From the NCBI GenBank assembly GCA_027596195.1, contig JADGJG010000531.1, positions 1 to 17,052 of the forward strand: a stretch of DNA of 17,052 bases, given 5' to 3'. The translations under genes were made by a program, and so were the position numbers. This document shows positions 16,083-17,052 of the stretch, in pieces. The stretch comes from Podochytrium sp. JEL0797 (lineage: Eukaryota; Chytridiomycota; Chytridiomycetes; Chytridiales; Chytriomycetaceae). Positions within the stretch are counted from its first letter, which is position 1. The number at the start of each line of letters is the position of its first letter. The notes under the pieces were generated by a model. That model had not been told where the DNA came from. It was given only the letters and a program-made list of their open reading frames with translations, and did not search any database.

Positions 16083-17052
16083 TCATTTTTTTCTCCCAAA
16101 GAAAACCTTCCACTCTGAAATCAGTCCCGTCCCAAACCACAAGAAAGTCGAGGATCCAACGTATGCAAGGAGAACGTCCGCAATCATCATTAAATTGAAA
16201 GATGGGATTGTACCAGCGAGCAATGGGGCGCAATGAGCTTGCGTGTTTCCGGTTACTGCACACGTGTACCAATCCATCATAGCTCTGGAAGGATTCGCAC
16301 TATCCAACAGTCGACCATATGCCACTGCTCCATCTCTGTAATACATCCACACTGTCGCCATAACTACCGCAAACGAAATCGCCAACCCCACGGGTCTCCA
16401 AAAAGCCTTGAACTGTTCCAAGACAATCTGCCTCTTCTTTTTCAGCGCAGCATAATCGAATATGTGTCGAGAAGGAGGGGCATCCGCCGTCGGAGGAACG
16501 GCTACAGATGACAGGTCATTTTTCGAGAATTTTGAATGACCCGCGGTCACTCCAGTAGGTCCTGCATCTACCACAACTCCTCTCACATTTTCCACCTTGA
16601 AACTCGGAATTCCTTGTATCCCAATCATATCAATCGCCACCGCCACAATCCGACACACGGTCCAAAAATGCGCGACAAGCCCGGGCAGCGCCGCCACCGC
16701 CATGGGAATCAAATACACATTGCTAATCTCGATTTCGAAAATGCAGATTCTCCCAAACGAGAAAAACTTTCCCCGTGCGAGAGTGACTGCCACGGGGATC
16801 GCGCTCAACACCCAGACCAAGTGAAAATATGCATACTTGTCGTCCAGCCAATTACTTTTTTGAACGAGTTTGAAGTTGAGGGAAATCATGAAGAGGGTTT
16901 TCCACATGACAATCGCGAGCATCATGTAGAATATGATAAATCCCTGCGCTGTGCAAATTGCGCTGTCGTTGTTGAAAACTGTGGTGATTTCGTCCACACA
17001 CGTGAATCGGGCAGGGTTTCCCGTGTTGATCATGAAGGCGAGGTGCATTGGA
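16083..17052 (-). CDS. Frizzled-like seven-TM receptor, copy F (partial, C-terminal part)
   Basis: The gene runs off the right edge of the window; only the part from the middle of TM2 (PMHLAFMINTG) to the stop is visible, about 322 codons. It contains the conserved cysteine loop with NNDSAICTAQG, TM3 to TM7, the third loop with SRHIFDYAALKKKRQ, the final extracellular loop VTGNTQAHC, and an end EWKVFFGRKK after TM7. No break is seen in the visible part. It is the closest relative of copy E and shows the ancestral C-terminus that E has lost. The array may continue beyond 17052. Confidence 0.92.
   Translation of the reverse strand, partial: PMHLAFMINTGNPARFTCVDEITTVFNNDSAICTAQGFIIFYMMLAIVMWKTLFMISLNFKLVQKSNWLDDKYAYFHLVWVLSAIPVAVTLARGKFFSFGRICIFEIEISNVYLIPMAVAALPGLVAHFWTVCRIVAVAIDMIGIQGIPSFKVENVRGVVVDAGPTGVTAGHSKFSKNDLSSVAVPPTADAPPSRHIFDYAALKKKRQIVLEQFKAFWRPVGLAISFAVVMATVWMYYRDGAVAYGRLLDSANPSRAMMDWYTCAVTGNTQAHCAPLLAGTIPSFNLMMIADVLLAYVGSSTFLWFGTGLISEWKVFFGRKK

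Overview
The window looks like nuclear DNA of a fungus, most likely an early-diverging zoosporic (chytrid-like) lineage. The reasons are a compact layout, long intronless genes beside one gene with two very short GT-AG introns (55 and 63 bp), AATAAA polyadenylation signals, and receptors of the Frizzled/Smoothened GPCR family, which are known outside animals from Dictyostelium and some early-diverging fungi. The lineage is an inference; no marker gene is present.

The dominant content is an array of six related Frizzled-like receptor genes, called A to F here. Left arm, plus strand: A (314-1327) is a decayed pseudogene and B (3336-5085) is full length but carries a one-base frameshift. Right arm, minus strand: C (9630-11357) and D (12075-13790) are intact, E (14120-15835) has lost its C-terminal tail to a 26-bp insertion, and F (16083 to beyond 17052) is cut by the window edge. 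Complete copies have a ten-cysteine Frizzled-type domain at the very N-terminus, a Pro/Thr/Asn-rich stalk, a second cysteine cluster, seven membrane segments and almost no cytoplasmic tail. None has a recognisable signal peptide or the KTxxxW Dishevelled-binding motif. The two arms point towards each other.

Between A and B lies a 505-residue protein of unknown function (1575-3092) with a leucine repeat in which every leucine is CTA. A decayed duplicate of its 3' end follows at 3161-3258, which suggests that a receptor plus this gene may once have been duplicated as a unit. Between the arms (5086-9629) are a weak ORF (5120-5542, minus), a long stretch with no convincing gene (5543-6887), a three-exon gene for a membrane-anchored coiled-coil protein (6888-8364, minus), and, divergent from it, a small Ser/Ala-rich secreted protein that is probably GPI-anchored (8896-9210, plus).

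The array shows active turnover: pseudogenes, a 197-bp tract 99% identical between C and D inside otherwise 77-84% identical flanks (gene conversion), a candidate 0.67-kb inverted-repeat element between C and D, a micro-insertion with an 8-bp flanking duplication and hAT-like ends in E, and conserved spacer blocks between D/E and E/F. No Wnt-like ligand, G-protein or Dishevelled gene is visible, so what the receptors sense and how they signal cannot be read from this window.
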